NCBI RefSeq assembly: GCF_900142325.1
Contig: NZ_FRAM01000002.1
Span: forward strand, 248,001 to 312,000
Direction of reading: 5' to 3'
From: Epilithonimonas mollis
GTDB lineage: Bacteria > Bacteroidota > Bacteroidia > Flavobacteriales > Weeksellaceae
DNA length: 64,000 nt
This document shows positions 54,725 to 63,623 of the stretch, in pieces. Made by a program: the position numbers and the translations under genes. Position 1 is the first letter of the stretch; every line of letters begins with the position of its first letter. Under the pieces are notes generated by a model. It was given only the letters and a program-made list of their open reading frames with translations, was not told where the DNA came from and did not search any database.

Positions 54725-57046
54725 TTATCTGGTGCGGTTTTTAATCTCTCTGTCTGCGCTGTCAATATCTCTGATTTTCTGAACTTTTTTGTTTCCGAAA
54801 TTATAAGTGATGCTCAGATTCATCCCTTGATTATACTGATTTTGATTGATGTAGTTGAAATTTCCATTGGTCTGATAATCAGTAATTGTAACTCTGTTTG
54901 TGTTCAGAATATCATAGACTTCCAGAGCAAATGTCCAGTCGTTCCAGACTTTTTTGATGTTGGCATCCAGGCTCATCAGGGATTTCAGCATTCCCAGTTC
55001 AATCTGCTGATTGTCAACATACCAATAATTGACACCTAAAAACCAAGTCTTCTTTTCATCCAGTCTCAATGTGTTGTTGGTCTGGATCAGTAAACTGTTA
55101 GATTTGATTTTATTCACATAGTTCGGAAACACATCACCTGTAATCGGATCTGTATTCAGGAAACCGTCATTCACATTTCTCTGCATCCCGATATTGAAAT
55201 TCGATGTCAGATACTGTTTGAAGAAAGTCTTTTGCATCCCGATCATGGCAGACATCTCCTGCTTATTGCCAAAATTGGTTCTGATATACCGCAACTCTCT
55301 GTCCGTGATCTGTTTTCCGTTAGCATCCAGGACTGGTTGCTGATTTTCATCCAATCTCACTTTGTCTCTCTGTAAAGGAACCTGGGTGATCACATTCTTT
55401 TTGAAGGAGTGATTGATAACCAGAAAATAGGCATTCTTGAACATATAAGTTAGCTCATTGTTATAAACAGAAGAGGCTCTCACGAAAGGGTCGTTCTGTG
55501 TGTAGTTTACATTCGTAAGATAATTTCTAACAGGGTTCAGTTCCCAGAAGCTCGGTCTTCTCATCCTGCTGGAGAAGGCGTATGAGATATTGTTTTTATC
55601 ATTGATGGCGTAATTAAAACTTACGTAAGGAAGAAAATTATTATACTTTCTTTCGATTCTGCCAAGCGCTGCAGTTTCTGCGTTACCCATATTCTCAGAA
55701 GTTCCGAGGCTGTTCGTAATCTCATATCTGGAACCGATCTTGCCGGAGAATTTTTCAGAAAATTTCTTTTCAAAGGTCAAATAGAAACCGTAGATATTCT
55801 CATCATAGATGAAATGATTGGGGGCGGAAATCGGACTGCTGATAGGTCTTCCGTACTGGTCTACCAAATTGCCGTCTTTATCATAATAGTAGGTGTCATT
55901 TTTGGTGTCATTATCAGTTTTTGTTTTGTTAAAGTTTCCACCAACTGCTACCGTAAAATCATTTTTAAACTTTTTGATATAATCCACCGTGGACGAGAAA
56001 TTATTGATGACCTGAGGTGTACTCTGCACGATGATTGTAGAAGGATTGAAGAACTGTCCGGATAGATCTGTCGTATAAGTTCTGTTATCAGCATTCTGAA
56101 ATCGTTTATAGTTTAGATAAGCTGCATTCAGGTTTAGCTTGCTTCCGAGTGTGTCGGTTTTCAGTTCATAATTCAGGTTTAGGGAATTATTGTAAGATCT
56201 CGAGTTTTCAAGATTTTTTGTAATGCTGTATCTGGTTTCGGTAATGCCTTTTTCGTTAGGAGCAACTATTGTATTAAAAAGATTGGAACCCGATCCATAG
56301 CTTCTATTTGCCCAGGAATTCCAGGTTAAGGCGAGATTACTGTTATCATTCAGTTGATAATCAATGTTCAGGTATCCTCCCAGATTTTTGTTCGGGTCGG
56401 TCACGCGGCCTTCGGATTGATTGCTTGTAATGCTGCTGCCATTTCTGAGGATGTAATACTGTTCCTGGATATTCTCGCTCGTGTTAATGTTGGTACTTAT
56501 TCCCAGTTTGTCTTTTCTGTAATTCAGTGAAACGCCGGCATAAGACGAGTTATAATAATTTTGAGAATTACCCATTCTCATATTGCCATTCAGCCCGTCC
56601 GTCATTTTTTTCTTTAGGATAATGTTGATGATTCCATCCGAAGATTCTACCTGGAACTCACTTCCCGGAAGTGTAATTACTTCGATTTTCTGAATGTTTT
56701 CTGCAGGTGTATTTTTCAGCAACTGTGTCAATGACTCCGCATCCATATTGGTTTTCCTGCCATTGATATAGATCACAGCATTGTTTTTACCGATGATTTT
56801 CAAAGTTTTGTCATCTGTTGAAGACACCAAAGGTGTTTGTTTCAACAGGCTGAAAGCAGTGTTTCCTTTGGCAACAGGTGATGCGGCAACATCATAGACG
56901 AATCGGTCGCTTTGTTTTTTGAAGACCTGTTTTGTCAGCGTAACGGCTTCAATATTTTTTGTATTTGCGGTGTCTTTTTTTTGTGTTTCCTGCGCATAGA
57001 TCAATCCTGAAAAAAATATGGCAGCGATGAGAGTTTTCGTTTTCAT
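54725..57046 (-). CDS. Outer membrane beta-barrel (TonB-dependent-receptor-like), copy 1
   Basis: 773 residues. Signal peptide (LIAAIFFSGLIYAQ), then a plug-like domain (SPVAKGNTAFSLLKQTPLVSS, GKNNAVIYINGRKTNMDAESLTQLLKNTPAENIQKIEVITLPGSEF, SDGIINIILKK) and a C-terminal barrel of alternating strands. This is the OMP_b-brl_3 class. The N-terminal carboxypeptidase-like domain of many relatives is missing, so it begins almost directly with the plug. No dedicated TonB box is evident. It lies immediately downstream of a close paralogue. Confidence 0.88.
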   Translation of the reverse strand: MKTKTLIAAIFFSGLIYAQETQKKDTANTKNIEAVTLTKQVFKKQSDRFVYDVAASPVAKGNTAFSLLKQTPLVSSTDDKTLKIIGKNNAVIYINGRKTNMDAESLTQLLKNTPAENIQKIEVITLPGSEFQVESSDGIINIILKKKMTDGLNGNMRMGNSQNYYNSSYAGVSLNYRKDKLGISTNINTSENIQEQYYILRNGSSITSNQSEGRVTDPNKNLGGYLNIDYQLNDNSNLALTWNSWANRSYGSGSNLFNTIVAPNEKGITETRYSITKNLENSRSYNNSLNLNYELKTDTLGSKLNLNAAYLNYKRFQNADNRTYTTDLSGQFFNPSTIIVQSTPQVINNFSSTVDYIKKFKNDFTVAVGGNFNKTKTDNDTKNDTYYYDKDGNLVDQYGRPISSPISAPNHFIYDENIYGFYLTFEKKFSEKFSGKIGSRYEITNSLGTSENMGNAETAALGRIERKYNNFLPYVSFNYAINDKNNISYAFSSRMRRPSFWELNPVRNYLTNVNYTQNDPFVRASSVYNNELTYMFKNAYFLVINHSFKKNVITQVPLQRDKVRLDENQQPVLDANGKQITDRELRYIRTNFGNKQEMSAMIGMQKTFFKQYLTSNFNIGMQRNVNDGFLNTDPITGDVFPNYVNKIKSNSLLIQTNNTLRLDEKKTWFLGVNYWYVDNQQIELGMLKSLMSLDANIKKVWNDWTFALEVYDILNTNRVTITDYQTNGNFNYINQNQYNQGMNLSITYNFGNKKVQKIRDIDSADREIKNRTR

Positions 57047-57099
57047 AATTTATTTTTTGAGAATAAAAGTTTTGTTTTGAGTTTAAGTGTTTGTGCGTT

Positions 57100-59358
57100 T
57101 TAGGTTCTTGAGCGGATAGCATCGTTGGCAGATTTTACCTCCCTTGCTTTTTTCAGCTTTTGATTTCCGAAGTTGTAAGTCACATTGATATTGAATTCTC
57201 TTCTGTATTGGAAACTCCTAACGGTGTTAAAGCTTCCGTCATTTTGAAAAGTTCTTATATCATCTATATTCTGACTGAAAACATCATTGACTTCGAATAG
57301 AAATGTAAAATTCCCCATTATTTTTTTGATGTTTAAATCTAAACTTTGTTGTGTATGGAGCTTACCAATTTCCATTTCTCTTGATGGCATCAGCCAGTAA
57401 TTAACACCCAGATACCAATCTTTTTTAGCTGATAATCTTAACATATTGTTAACCTGGAAGAAGGTGTTCAGTGTTTTCACATCAATTGAGAAAGGCAGCA
57501 ATTCTTCTGTGTCTCCTGGGATTTGTTGTGAAGTCGGGTCTTTCGTTACACTTCCTTTATAAGTTGCATATTCAAAATTTGCTGAGTAGTTGGTCGTCCA
57601 GATGTCTCCAAACCAAGATTTATTCATTCCTAATGTCAATCCTAACTGTTTATTATTGCCATAATTCGTTCGGATGTATCTCAGGAATTTTGTTGTTACT
57701 TTTATAGGGTTTCCATCCACATCCAGTAATGGATTTCCGTCTTTATCTCTTTGGATCTTTGTTTCGGTTCCTTGCAAAGGCAGCTGTCCATAAGCATTAT
57801 CAGCGTAGTTGAAACTCACATTCGCATAGAACGCATTTTTGTACATATAATTAATTTCCTGATTATAATTCTTGGAAGCCTGCATAAAAGGATTATTCTG
57901 AATATAATTGGTAGGTGTAAAATAAGTTCTGGAAGGATTCAGTTGCCCGAAACCTGGGCGTCTCACACGGCTGGAAAAGCTGTAGCTGATGTTGTTGTTA
58001 TCATTGATGGCAAAATTCAAAGTACCATAAGGCAAAAGATTGTTATAATTTCTTTCAAAGCCAATATCTGATTTTCCTACAACATCACCTGTACTGAGCG
58101 TTGCTTCGAATCGCGTCCCAATTTTTCCGGAGAATTTGTCAGAGAATTTTCTTTCGAAAGTCACATAAGCGCCAATAATGTTTTCTTTGTAGATAAAATG
58201 ATTAGAGAGTTTGGTATTGTTAATGAACTGGCTTCCGTTAAAATCATTCTGTCTTGTATCGCTGTCCGTATTGGTGTGGTTATAACTTGTCCCGATAGCA
58301 AACGAGCTTTCATTTCTGAATTTTTTGATGTAATCGATGTTTGCAGCGTAATTGTTGATGATTTGCGGAACAGCTTGCTGGAAGGCGTTGTATGCGTTTT
58401 TTGGAGTCAATGGAAAAGATTCGCCCAAACTCACCTTGTCTCTGTTGAACCACAAATAAGAAATATTTGAGCTCAATTTACTGCCAAGCGTATCGGTTTT
58501 AACTTCATAATTCAGGTTGAAATTATGGTTTCTCGTTTGTGCATCTTCCTGATTCACGGTTTTGTTGGAAAGGATTCCGTTTTCATAATTCGTCATATCC
58601 AGAACAGATCCGAAACTCTTGTTGTACCGCATATTATAGCTGAAACCAAGGCTTTGTTTTTTATTGATTTCATAATCGATATTGATGCTTCCGCCGTAAT
58701 TTTTGTTCGGGTCATCCATCGTCCCGAACGATTCATTCCGGAAAGTTGAATTGCCGTTGGTCAACGTATATTTTTCTCTTTCTGTATAACTTCCCATATT
58801 GAAATTGGAATTGAAAGACCATTTATTTTGTCTAAGGTTGAAAGCAATTCCGGAAGAAGGATTGTTATAATAACTCTGGCTGTTGTTCATCTTCAGAGTT
58901 CCGTTGTAGCCGTTGGTTTTGCTTTTTTTCATCACGATGTTGATGACGCCTTCATTGGCCTCCACCTGGAACTCACTTCCCGGAACGGTTATAACTTCTA
59001 TTCTCTGGATATTTTCTGATGGTGTATTTTTCAGCATTTCTGTAATTGCTTCCGCATCCATAAGTGTTTTCCGGCCGTTGATATAGAAAACTACATTTGA
59101 TTTTCCCATGATTTTGAAAGTCTTTCCATCTGTGCTGGACAGCATCGGTGTCTGTTGCAGGAGACTAAAAGAGTTAGTTCCTTTTGCAACAGGAGAAGAT
59201 GCAACGTCATAGACAAAACGGTCAGATTTTTTCACGAAAACTTTTTTGCTAAGTTTCACTTCTTCTATAGTTTTTGTCTCATCAGATTTTTTCTGAGTCT
59301 GTTGTGCGGAAATGATTCCTGAGAAAAATATAACTGCGATTAGGATTTTTGCTTTCAT
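57100..59358 (-). CDS. Outer membrane beta-barrel (TonB-dependent-receptor-like), copy 2
   Basis: 752 residues with the same plan as its neighbour: signal peptide (LIAVIFFSGIISAQ), plug core (SDRFVYDVASSPVAKG, VVFYINGRKTLMDAEAITEMLKNTPSENIQRIEVITVPGSEF) and barrel ending in VTYNFGNQKLKKAREV. The signal and plug regions are much more alike than the barrels, as expected if the pair arose by duplication and the surface parts diverged. Ligand unknown. Confidence 0.88.
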   Translation of the reverse strand: MKAKILIAVIFFSGIISAQQTQKKSDETKTIEEVKLSKKVFVKKSDRFVYDVASSPVAKGTNSFSLLQQTPMLSSTDGKTFKIMGKSNVVFYINGRKTLMDAEAITEMLKNTPSENIQRIEVITVPGSEFQVEANEGVINIVMKKSKTNGYNGTLKMNNSQSYYNNPSSGIAFNLRQNKWSFNSNFNMGSYTEREKYTLTNGNSTFRNESFGTMDDPNKNYGGSINIDYEINKKQSLGFSYNMRYNKSFGSVLDMTNYENGILSNKTVNQEDAQTRNHNFNLNYEVKTDTLGSKLSSNISYLWFNRDKVSLGESFPLTPKNAYNAFQQAVPQIINNYAANIDYIKKFRNESSFAIGTSYNHTNTDSDTRQNDFNGSQFINNTKLSNHFIYKENIIGAYVTFERKFSDKFSGKIGTRFEATLSTGDVVGKSDIGFERNYNNLLPYGTLNFAINDNNNISYSFSSRVRRPGFGQLNPSRTYFTPTNYIQNNPFMQASKNYNQEINYMYKNAFYANVSFNYADNAYGQLPLQGTETKIQRDKDGNPLLDVDGNPIKVTTKFLRYIRTNYGNNKQLGLTLGMNKSWFGDIWTTNYSANFEYATYKGSVTKDPTSQQIPGDTEELLPFSIDVKTLNTFFQVNNMLRLSAKKDWYLGVNYWLMPSREMEIGKLHTQQSLDLNIKKIMGNFTFLFEVNDVFSQNIDDIRTFQNDGSFNTVRSFQYRREFNINVTYNFGNQKLKKAREVKSANDAIRSRT

Positions 59359-59407
59359 AATACTAAGTTTTTATAAAGTAGTTTGTAGTTTCTAATATTT
59401 AACATTG

Positions 59408-59439
59408 CAAAGATATGTATTAAAATTAGTATTATGCAA
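59408..59439 (-). promoter_or_regulatory. Probable promoter of the outer-membrane barrel pair
   Basis: Minus strand TTG (59439-59437), 21 bases, TATCTTTG (59415-59408). It lies 50 bases before the ATG of the first barrel gene. Confidence 0.45.
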
Positions 59440-59561
59440 TACAAAGTAGTAAAAATAATTATTTATTTGTTTTAATTCGTTGATTATCAGGCATAAAAAT
59501 TTTGCTGATTTATAATTAAGACAATTGGAATAAAAAAACTGTTACATCAGAATATTAAAAA

Positions 59562-59595
59562 AAAGAAAAAAGCCATTACAAAATCTGCAATGGCT
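59562..59595 (-). terminator. Terminator of the 2-hydroxyacid dehydrogenase gene
   Basis: On the minus strand AGCCATT and AATGGCT arms are followed by a long T-rich tail (plus 59561-59570). A second small hairpin ATCCGAA/TTCGGAT (59601-59616) precedes it. Confidence 0.75.
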
Positions 59596-59689
59596 TCATT
59601 ATCCGAAAGTTCGGATGAGAATTTTTAAGGTTTTTAATTTATTTTTTCAGATTTAATTTGAAAGATATCGATCAGTTTTGTAGGTTTTA

Positions 59690-60688
59690 TTAAATCAAAA
59701 CAGCATTTGGATTTTCAAATTCTTCAGCTTTTTCGAAATGAGAAAGGCTTGTCAAAGTGCTTGTCGCAATCTGTTCCAATGCTTCTTCTGTGAAAAAGGC
59801 CTGATGTGCAGTAACCAAAACATTCGGAAAACTCATCAATCTCTGGATCATATCATCTTCAATAATCGTATGGGAAAGATCCCGGAAAAATAACTTTTCT
59901 TCCTGCTCATATACGTCGATTCCCAGATAGCCGATATGTTTGGACTTCAGACCGTCTATCACCGCTTTCGTATCGATCAATCCGCCGCGGCTGGTGTTGA
60001 TGAGCATCACATTTTTCTTCATTTTGCTGATAGAGTCTTTATTAACCATATGATGCGTAGCATCCGTCAGAGGGCAATGAAGGGAAATAACATCAGATTC
60101 TGCAAACAATTGTTCCAAAGGAATATAGTCCATTCCCAGATCTTTAAGTTCCTGATTTTCCCTGATATCATAAGCCACAACTCTCGCTCCGAATCCTTTC
60201 GCAATCTTCGCAAATGCAGCACCGATATTTCCGGTTCCGATAACGCCAATGGTTTTCTGATAAAGATTAAAACCCATCAGACCGTTCAGCGAAAAATTCT
60301 GTTCACGAACTCTGTTATAGGCTTTGTGTGTTTTTCTGTTGAGTGTAAGAATCATTGCCATTGCATGTTCAGCAACCGCTTCGGGAGAATAGGCGGGAAC
60401 TCTGCAAACTCTGAGACCAAGACGTTTTGCAGCTTCCAGATCCACATTATTGAAACCCGCACATCGCAAGGCGATATATTTTACGCCTTTTCTAGACAGG
60501 GATTCCAGGACTTCTGCATTCAGTTTGTCGTTGACAAAAGCGCAGACAGCGTCAGAATGATCAATAATGTTCAGAACATGCGGACCGAGATGGGTCTCAA
60601 AGTAATCCAGTTCAAAGTTGAAGTTCTTATTGACTTTGTCAAAAAATTCCTTGTCATATGGTTTGGAAGAGAAGAATGTGATTTTCAT
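59690..60688 (-). CDS. D-2-hydroxyacid dehydrogenase (D-lactate dehydrogenase-like)
   Basis: 332 residues from ATG 60688 (MKITFFSSKPYDKEFF). The frame continues upstream to 60724, but the family start is at 60688. NAD-binding GVIGTGNIGAAF near 150, catalytic Arg in NTSRGGLID, Glu in GLGIDVYEQEE-like GIDVYEQEEKLFF, and His in VTAHQAFFTEEAL are in place. The N-terminal RCAGFNNVD motif is that of the D-lactate branch. It reduces pyruvate to D-lactate, most likely in fermentation. Confidence 0.9.
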   Translation of the reverse strand: MKITFFSSKPYDKEFFDKVNKNFNFELDYFETHLGPHVLNIIDHSDAVCAFVNDKLNAEVLESLSRKGVKYIALRCAGFNNVDLEAAKRLGLRVCRVPAYSPEAVAEHAMAMILTLNRKTHKAYNRVREQNFSLNGLMGFNLYQKTIGVIGTGNIGAAFAKIAKGFGARVVAYDIRENQELKDLGMDYIPLEQLFAESDVISLHCPLTDATHHMVNKDSISKMKKNVMLINTSRGGLIDTKAVIDGLKSKHIGYLGIDVYEQEEKLFFRDLSHTIIEDDMIQRLMSFPNVLVTAHQAFFTEEALEQIATSTLTSLSHFEKAEEFENPNAVLI

Positions 60689-60832
60689 GTGTAGAGATTT
60701 ATTGTTTTCTATGGTCACATGCAATCGCCTATCAGGATAGTTTCTTATTTTTCGTAAATTCTCATTGCGGCGATTTCATGTCCTAAAGTTAGTAAGTTTA
60801 ATTTAATATAGAATTTTGCACATTGATGTTCA

Positions 60833-61174
60833 TCACTCGTTACCATTTTTACGGGCGAGTTTTTTATCAACCCAAATGGTCGCAAATGGGAAAAAAGCAC
60901 CCATCAATGCAAAAATAAAATCTTCATCATCCCAATGGTAAATTTTTTTTACAGGAAGCAAAACCAAAAGATAAAGCGTGAAAAATAATCCGTGGATACT
61001 TCCGACAGTACTTATATATATAATTGCAAAAAGCCTTTCGGGCTCAACGCGAATCCAAATCATTGCTGTGAAAAGAAATAACCAGGAAGCTGCTTCTAAA
61101 AAGCAAATCTGCTTAAACCATTTGATGAGTTTTTCTTCCGGATATTTTGAATAATATTTTTCTATAAAGTTCAT
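60833..61174 (-). CDS. DUF3817 family membrane protein
   Basis: 113 residues with three hydrophobic segments and the DUF3817 pattern FKQICFLEAASWLFLFTAMIWIR, IYISTVGSIHGLFFTLYLLVLLPV and FALMGAFFPFATIWVDKKL. Function unknown. A TAnnTTTG -7 element lies at 61182-61189 on the minus strand, directly before its ATG. Confidence 0.85.
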   Translation of the reverse strand: MNFIEKYYSKYPEEKLIKWFKQICFLEAASWLFLFTAMIWIRVEPERLFAIIYISTVGSIHGLFFTLYLLVLLPVKKIYHWDDEDFIFALMGAFFPFATIWVDKKLARKNGNE

Positions 61175-61228
61175 AACAGGACAAAGATAAAAGAATAAAG
61201 AACAAAGAAAAATGATAAATGACTAAAC

Positions 61229-61813
61229 TCATTTATAAAAACTACTGCCATCCAAATATTCAAATACTTCGGGAGGCAGCATTGGTCTTACATTTTTACC
61301 TTCTTTTATCATACTCCGGATTTCTGTAGCAGATAGTTCTATGACTGGTGCATTGATAAGAGAAATATTGTCGTGCTGCAGATAATCTTCTTTTTTTTCT
61401 TCACCGAAAATCCTGGGATAAACAATGATTTGATGATTTTTCAACAATAATTCATAGTTTTTCCATTTGTGAAGACTTTTCAGATTGTCTTCGCCCATTA
61501 TCAATGAAAAAGAAATGTCAGGATGTTTTTCCTGCAAATAAGTCAGAGTGTCAATGGTATAGCTTGGGAGCGGAAGTGAAAATTCAATATTCGAAGCACG
61601 CATTTTCGGATAGTTTTTAATTGCCAGCTGAACCATATCCAGACGATTATGGTCATTCAGGAGAGATTTTTTTTCCTTAAAAGGATTTTGCGGACTTACG
61701 ACGAACCAAAGTTGCTCCATATCCGTACTTTCCATAATATAATTGGCCAAAATCAGATGTCCGATATGAATCGGATTGAACGATCCGAAAAAAAGCCCGA
61801 TTTTTTTCATCAT
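61229..61813 (-). CDS. nadD: Nicotinate-nucleotide adenylyltransferase NadD
   Basis: 194 residues. GLFFGSFNPIHIGHLILA near the N-terminus has the nucleotidyltransferase HxGH motif, and ELSATEIRSMIKEGKNVRPMLPPEV the second ATP-binding motif. FSLIMGEDNLKSLHKWKNYE is the NadD-specific middle. It makes deamido-NAD from nicotinate mononucleotide. It starts four bases after the recJ stop, so the two genes are co-transcribed. Confidence 0.93.
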   Translation of the reverse strand: MMKKIGLFFGSFNPIHIGHLILANYIMESTDMEQLWFVVSPQNPFKEKKSLLNDHNRLDMVQLAIKNYPKMRASNIEFSLPLPSYTIDTLTYLQEKHPDISFSLIMGEDNLKSLHKWKNYELLLKNHQIIVYPRIFGEEKKEDYLQHDNISLINAPVIELSATEIRSMIKEGKNVRPMLPPEVFEYLDGSSFYK

Positions 61814-61817
61814 CCAT

Positions 61818-63530
61818 TTAATTATAGAATTTTACATCACGGATGTTCAGAAAATGTGATACATTGCCTTTCCAGTGATTTTCCTCAATAGTGAATGCAA
61901 GATCAAATGTTTTCGTTTTGAAATCTTCCGCAAACTGACCGAAGCGGAATCCGACACATTCTATATTCCGCCCTGTGGTGGGTTGCAGGATATTGAATTT
62001 AAGATGTGTGCTTTCTTTTCCCATCAGCCTTACATAGCCATTGACCTTCACGTTTTTAAGAACCAGAACCGGTTTCATATTGTGTGGTCCGAAAGGCGCC
62101 AGTTTTCTGTGAAAATTAAAAAACTCGCGGTTAAGATCTTCCGGCTTTACGATGCTGTCAACATAGATTGAAGGTTCTCTCTGGTGTTCCTGAATGTTGA
62201 TTCTTACATATTCCTCGAACCGGATTTTAAATTCTTCAAACTTGTTTTTTTCCATGGAAAGTCCTGCAGCAGCCTGATGTCCTCCGAATTTCATAAACAG
62301 GTCGGAACAGAATTCCAAAGCTTCATGAATATCGAAGTCTGCTACAGATCTGGCAGATGCTACCAATTCGCCATTGTTTCCTTCCGTGAAAACCAAAGTC
62401 GGTTTATAATAATTCTCGATAAGACGGGAGGCGACAATCCCGATCACACCTTTGTTCCAGGTCGGATCATAAACAATAGTGGAGAAACGCTCCGTTTTTT
62501 CCAGCTCCAGAACCTGACTCATCGCAGATTGTGTGATGTTGGTGTCCATCTCGCGGCGTTCATCGTTCAGGTTATTAATCTCATCTACAATCTGATGAGC
62601 CTGTTTCAGATTGTCAGAGATCATCAGCTCCACAGATGCTTTTGCATGCGAAATTCTTCCTGCAGCATTGATTTTCGGGGCGATGTCAAAGACAATATTT
62701 GATATTTCGAAATGGGCTAATTTTTCTTCGGGTATCAGAAGCCTTAGTCCGAATTTTCTTGTTTTTCTAAGGAACTTGAGCCCCTGTTTGGCTAAAACTC
62801 GATTTTCCCCGGTCATCGCAACAATATCAGACGCAATGCTGATTGCAAGCAGATCGGTCAATTCAAACAATTCGTTTTCAGGAATTTTATAAATCGTATT
62901 AAGTCCCTGGCAAAGTTTGAAACCAACACCGCAACCGCTCAGTTCTTTATATGGATAACGGCAATCTTTACGCTTCGGATCCAATACAGCGACGGCGTTT
63001 GGCAACTTTTCTCCGGGTAGGTGATGGTCGCAGATTATAAAATCCACCCCAACTGAATTAGCCAGATCGATTTTATCAACCGATTTGATGCCGCAGTCTA
63101 ATGCAATAATCAATGAAAACCCGTTTTCCTTGGCAAAATAAATACCTTCATCAGAGATTCCGTAACCTTCTACGTTTCTGTCCGGGATATAAAAATCAAG
63201 ATATTTTTTGTCAACGATTTTGCTGAGATAAAGATACATCAAAGCAACCGCTGTAGTTCCGTCAACATCATAATCACCGTAAACCAATATTTTCTCACCG
63301 TTTTCTATTGCTGTAGCAATGCGTTCTACCGCTTTCTGCATGTCAGCCATCAGAAAAGGATTGTGGATGTCTGTGCTGTTTGGTTTGAAGAATTCGCGCG
63401 CTTTCTGATAATTATCAATCTCACGCATTACCAGGATTTTGGATTCTAAAGTTCCAAATCCAATCGAAGAAATCAGTCCGTCAACGATCTCTTCATCGGG
63501 CTCGGGTTTATAAATCCATTTTTGACTCAT
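61818..63530 (-). CDS. recJ: Single-stranded-DNA exonuclease RecJ
   Basis: 570 residues of the DHH phosphoesterase family. The metal-binding motifs are LVYGDYDVDGTTAVALM near 85, ALDCGIK, and the DHH triad in CDHHLPGEKLPNAVAVLDPKR near 165; DHHA1 with GGHQAAAGLS follows, then the OB-like C-terminal domain ending in the RecJ-typical FRFGQFAEDFK. It digests single-stranded DNA 5' to 3' in repair and recombination. A TAnnTTTG -7 element lies at 63536-63543 on the minus strand. Confidence 0.94.
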   Translation of the reverse strand: MSQKWIYKPEPDEEIVDGLISSIGFGTLESKILVMREIDNYQKAREFFKPNSTDIHNPFLMADMQKAVERIATAIENGEKILVYGDYDVDGTTAVALMYLYLSKIVDKKYLDFYIPDRNVEGYGISDEGIYFAKENGFSLIIALDCGIKSVDKIDLANSVGVDFIICDHHLPGEKLPNAVAVLDPKRKDCRYPYKELSGCGVGFKLCQGLNTIYKIPENELFELTDLLAISIASDIVAMTGENRVLAKQGLKFLRKTRKFGLRLLIPEEKLAHFEISNIVFDIAPKINAAGRISHAKASVELMISDNLKQAHQIVDEINNLNDERREMDTNITQSAMSQVLELEKTERFSTIVYDPTWNKGVIGIVASRLIENYYKPTLVFTEGNNGELVASARSVADFDIHEALEFCSDLFMKFGGHQAAAGLSMEKNKFEEFKIRFEEYVRINIQEHQREPSIYVDSIVKPEDLNREFFNFHRKLAPFGPHNMKPVLVLKNVKVNGYVRLMGKESTHLKFNILQPTTGRNIECVGFRFGQFAEDFKTKTFDLAFTIEENHWKGNVSHFLNIRDVKFYN

Positions 63531-63563
63531 AGTGACAAAAGTAAAGAAAAAAAATGGCTTTTG

Positions 63564-63601
63564 GAAATTAAAAAAAGCTACCAGTTTTAATTGATAGCTT
63601 G
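63564..63601 (-). terminator. Terminator of the T9SS-sorted protein gene
   Basis: Minus strand AAGCTATCA and TGGTAGCTT arms (plus 63600-63575) followed by a T tract. Confidence 0.6.
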
Positions 63602-63623
63602 TGCTGAAATAGAATTTTTTTTA

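Larger units (their letters stand above)
59359..59689. other. 331-base gene-free region with promoter and hairpins
   Basis: No ORF of note. It holds the probable promoter of the barrel pair (59408-59439, minus), a poor AT-rich stretch, and two hairpins near 59571-59616, the first being the terminator of the dehydrogenase gene. Nothing else is recognised. Confidence 0.6.

Noticed and set aside
59936-60694. 252-residue plus-strand ORF
   Set aside because: Shadow of the D-2-hydroxyacid dehydrogenase gene.
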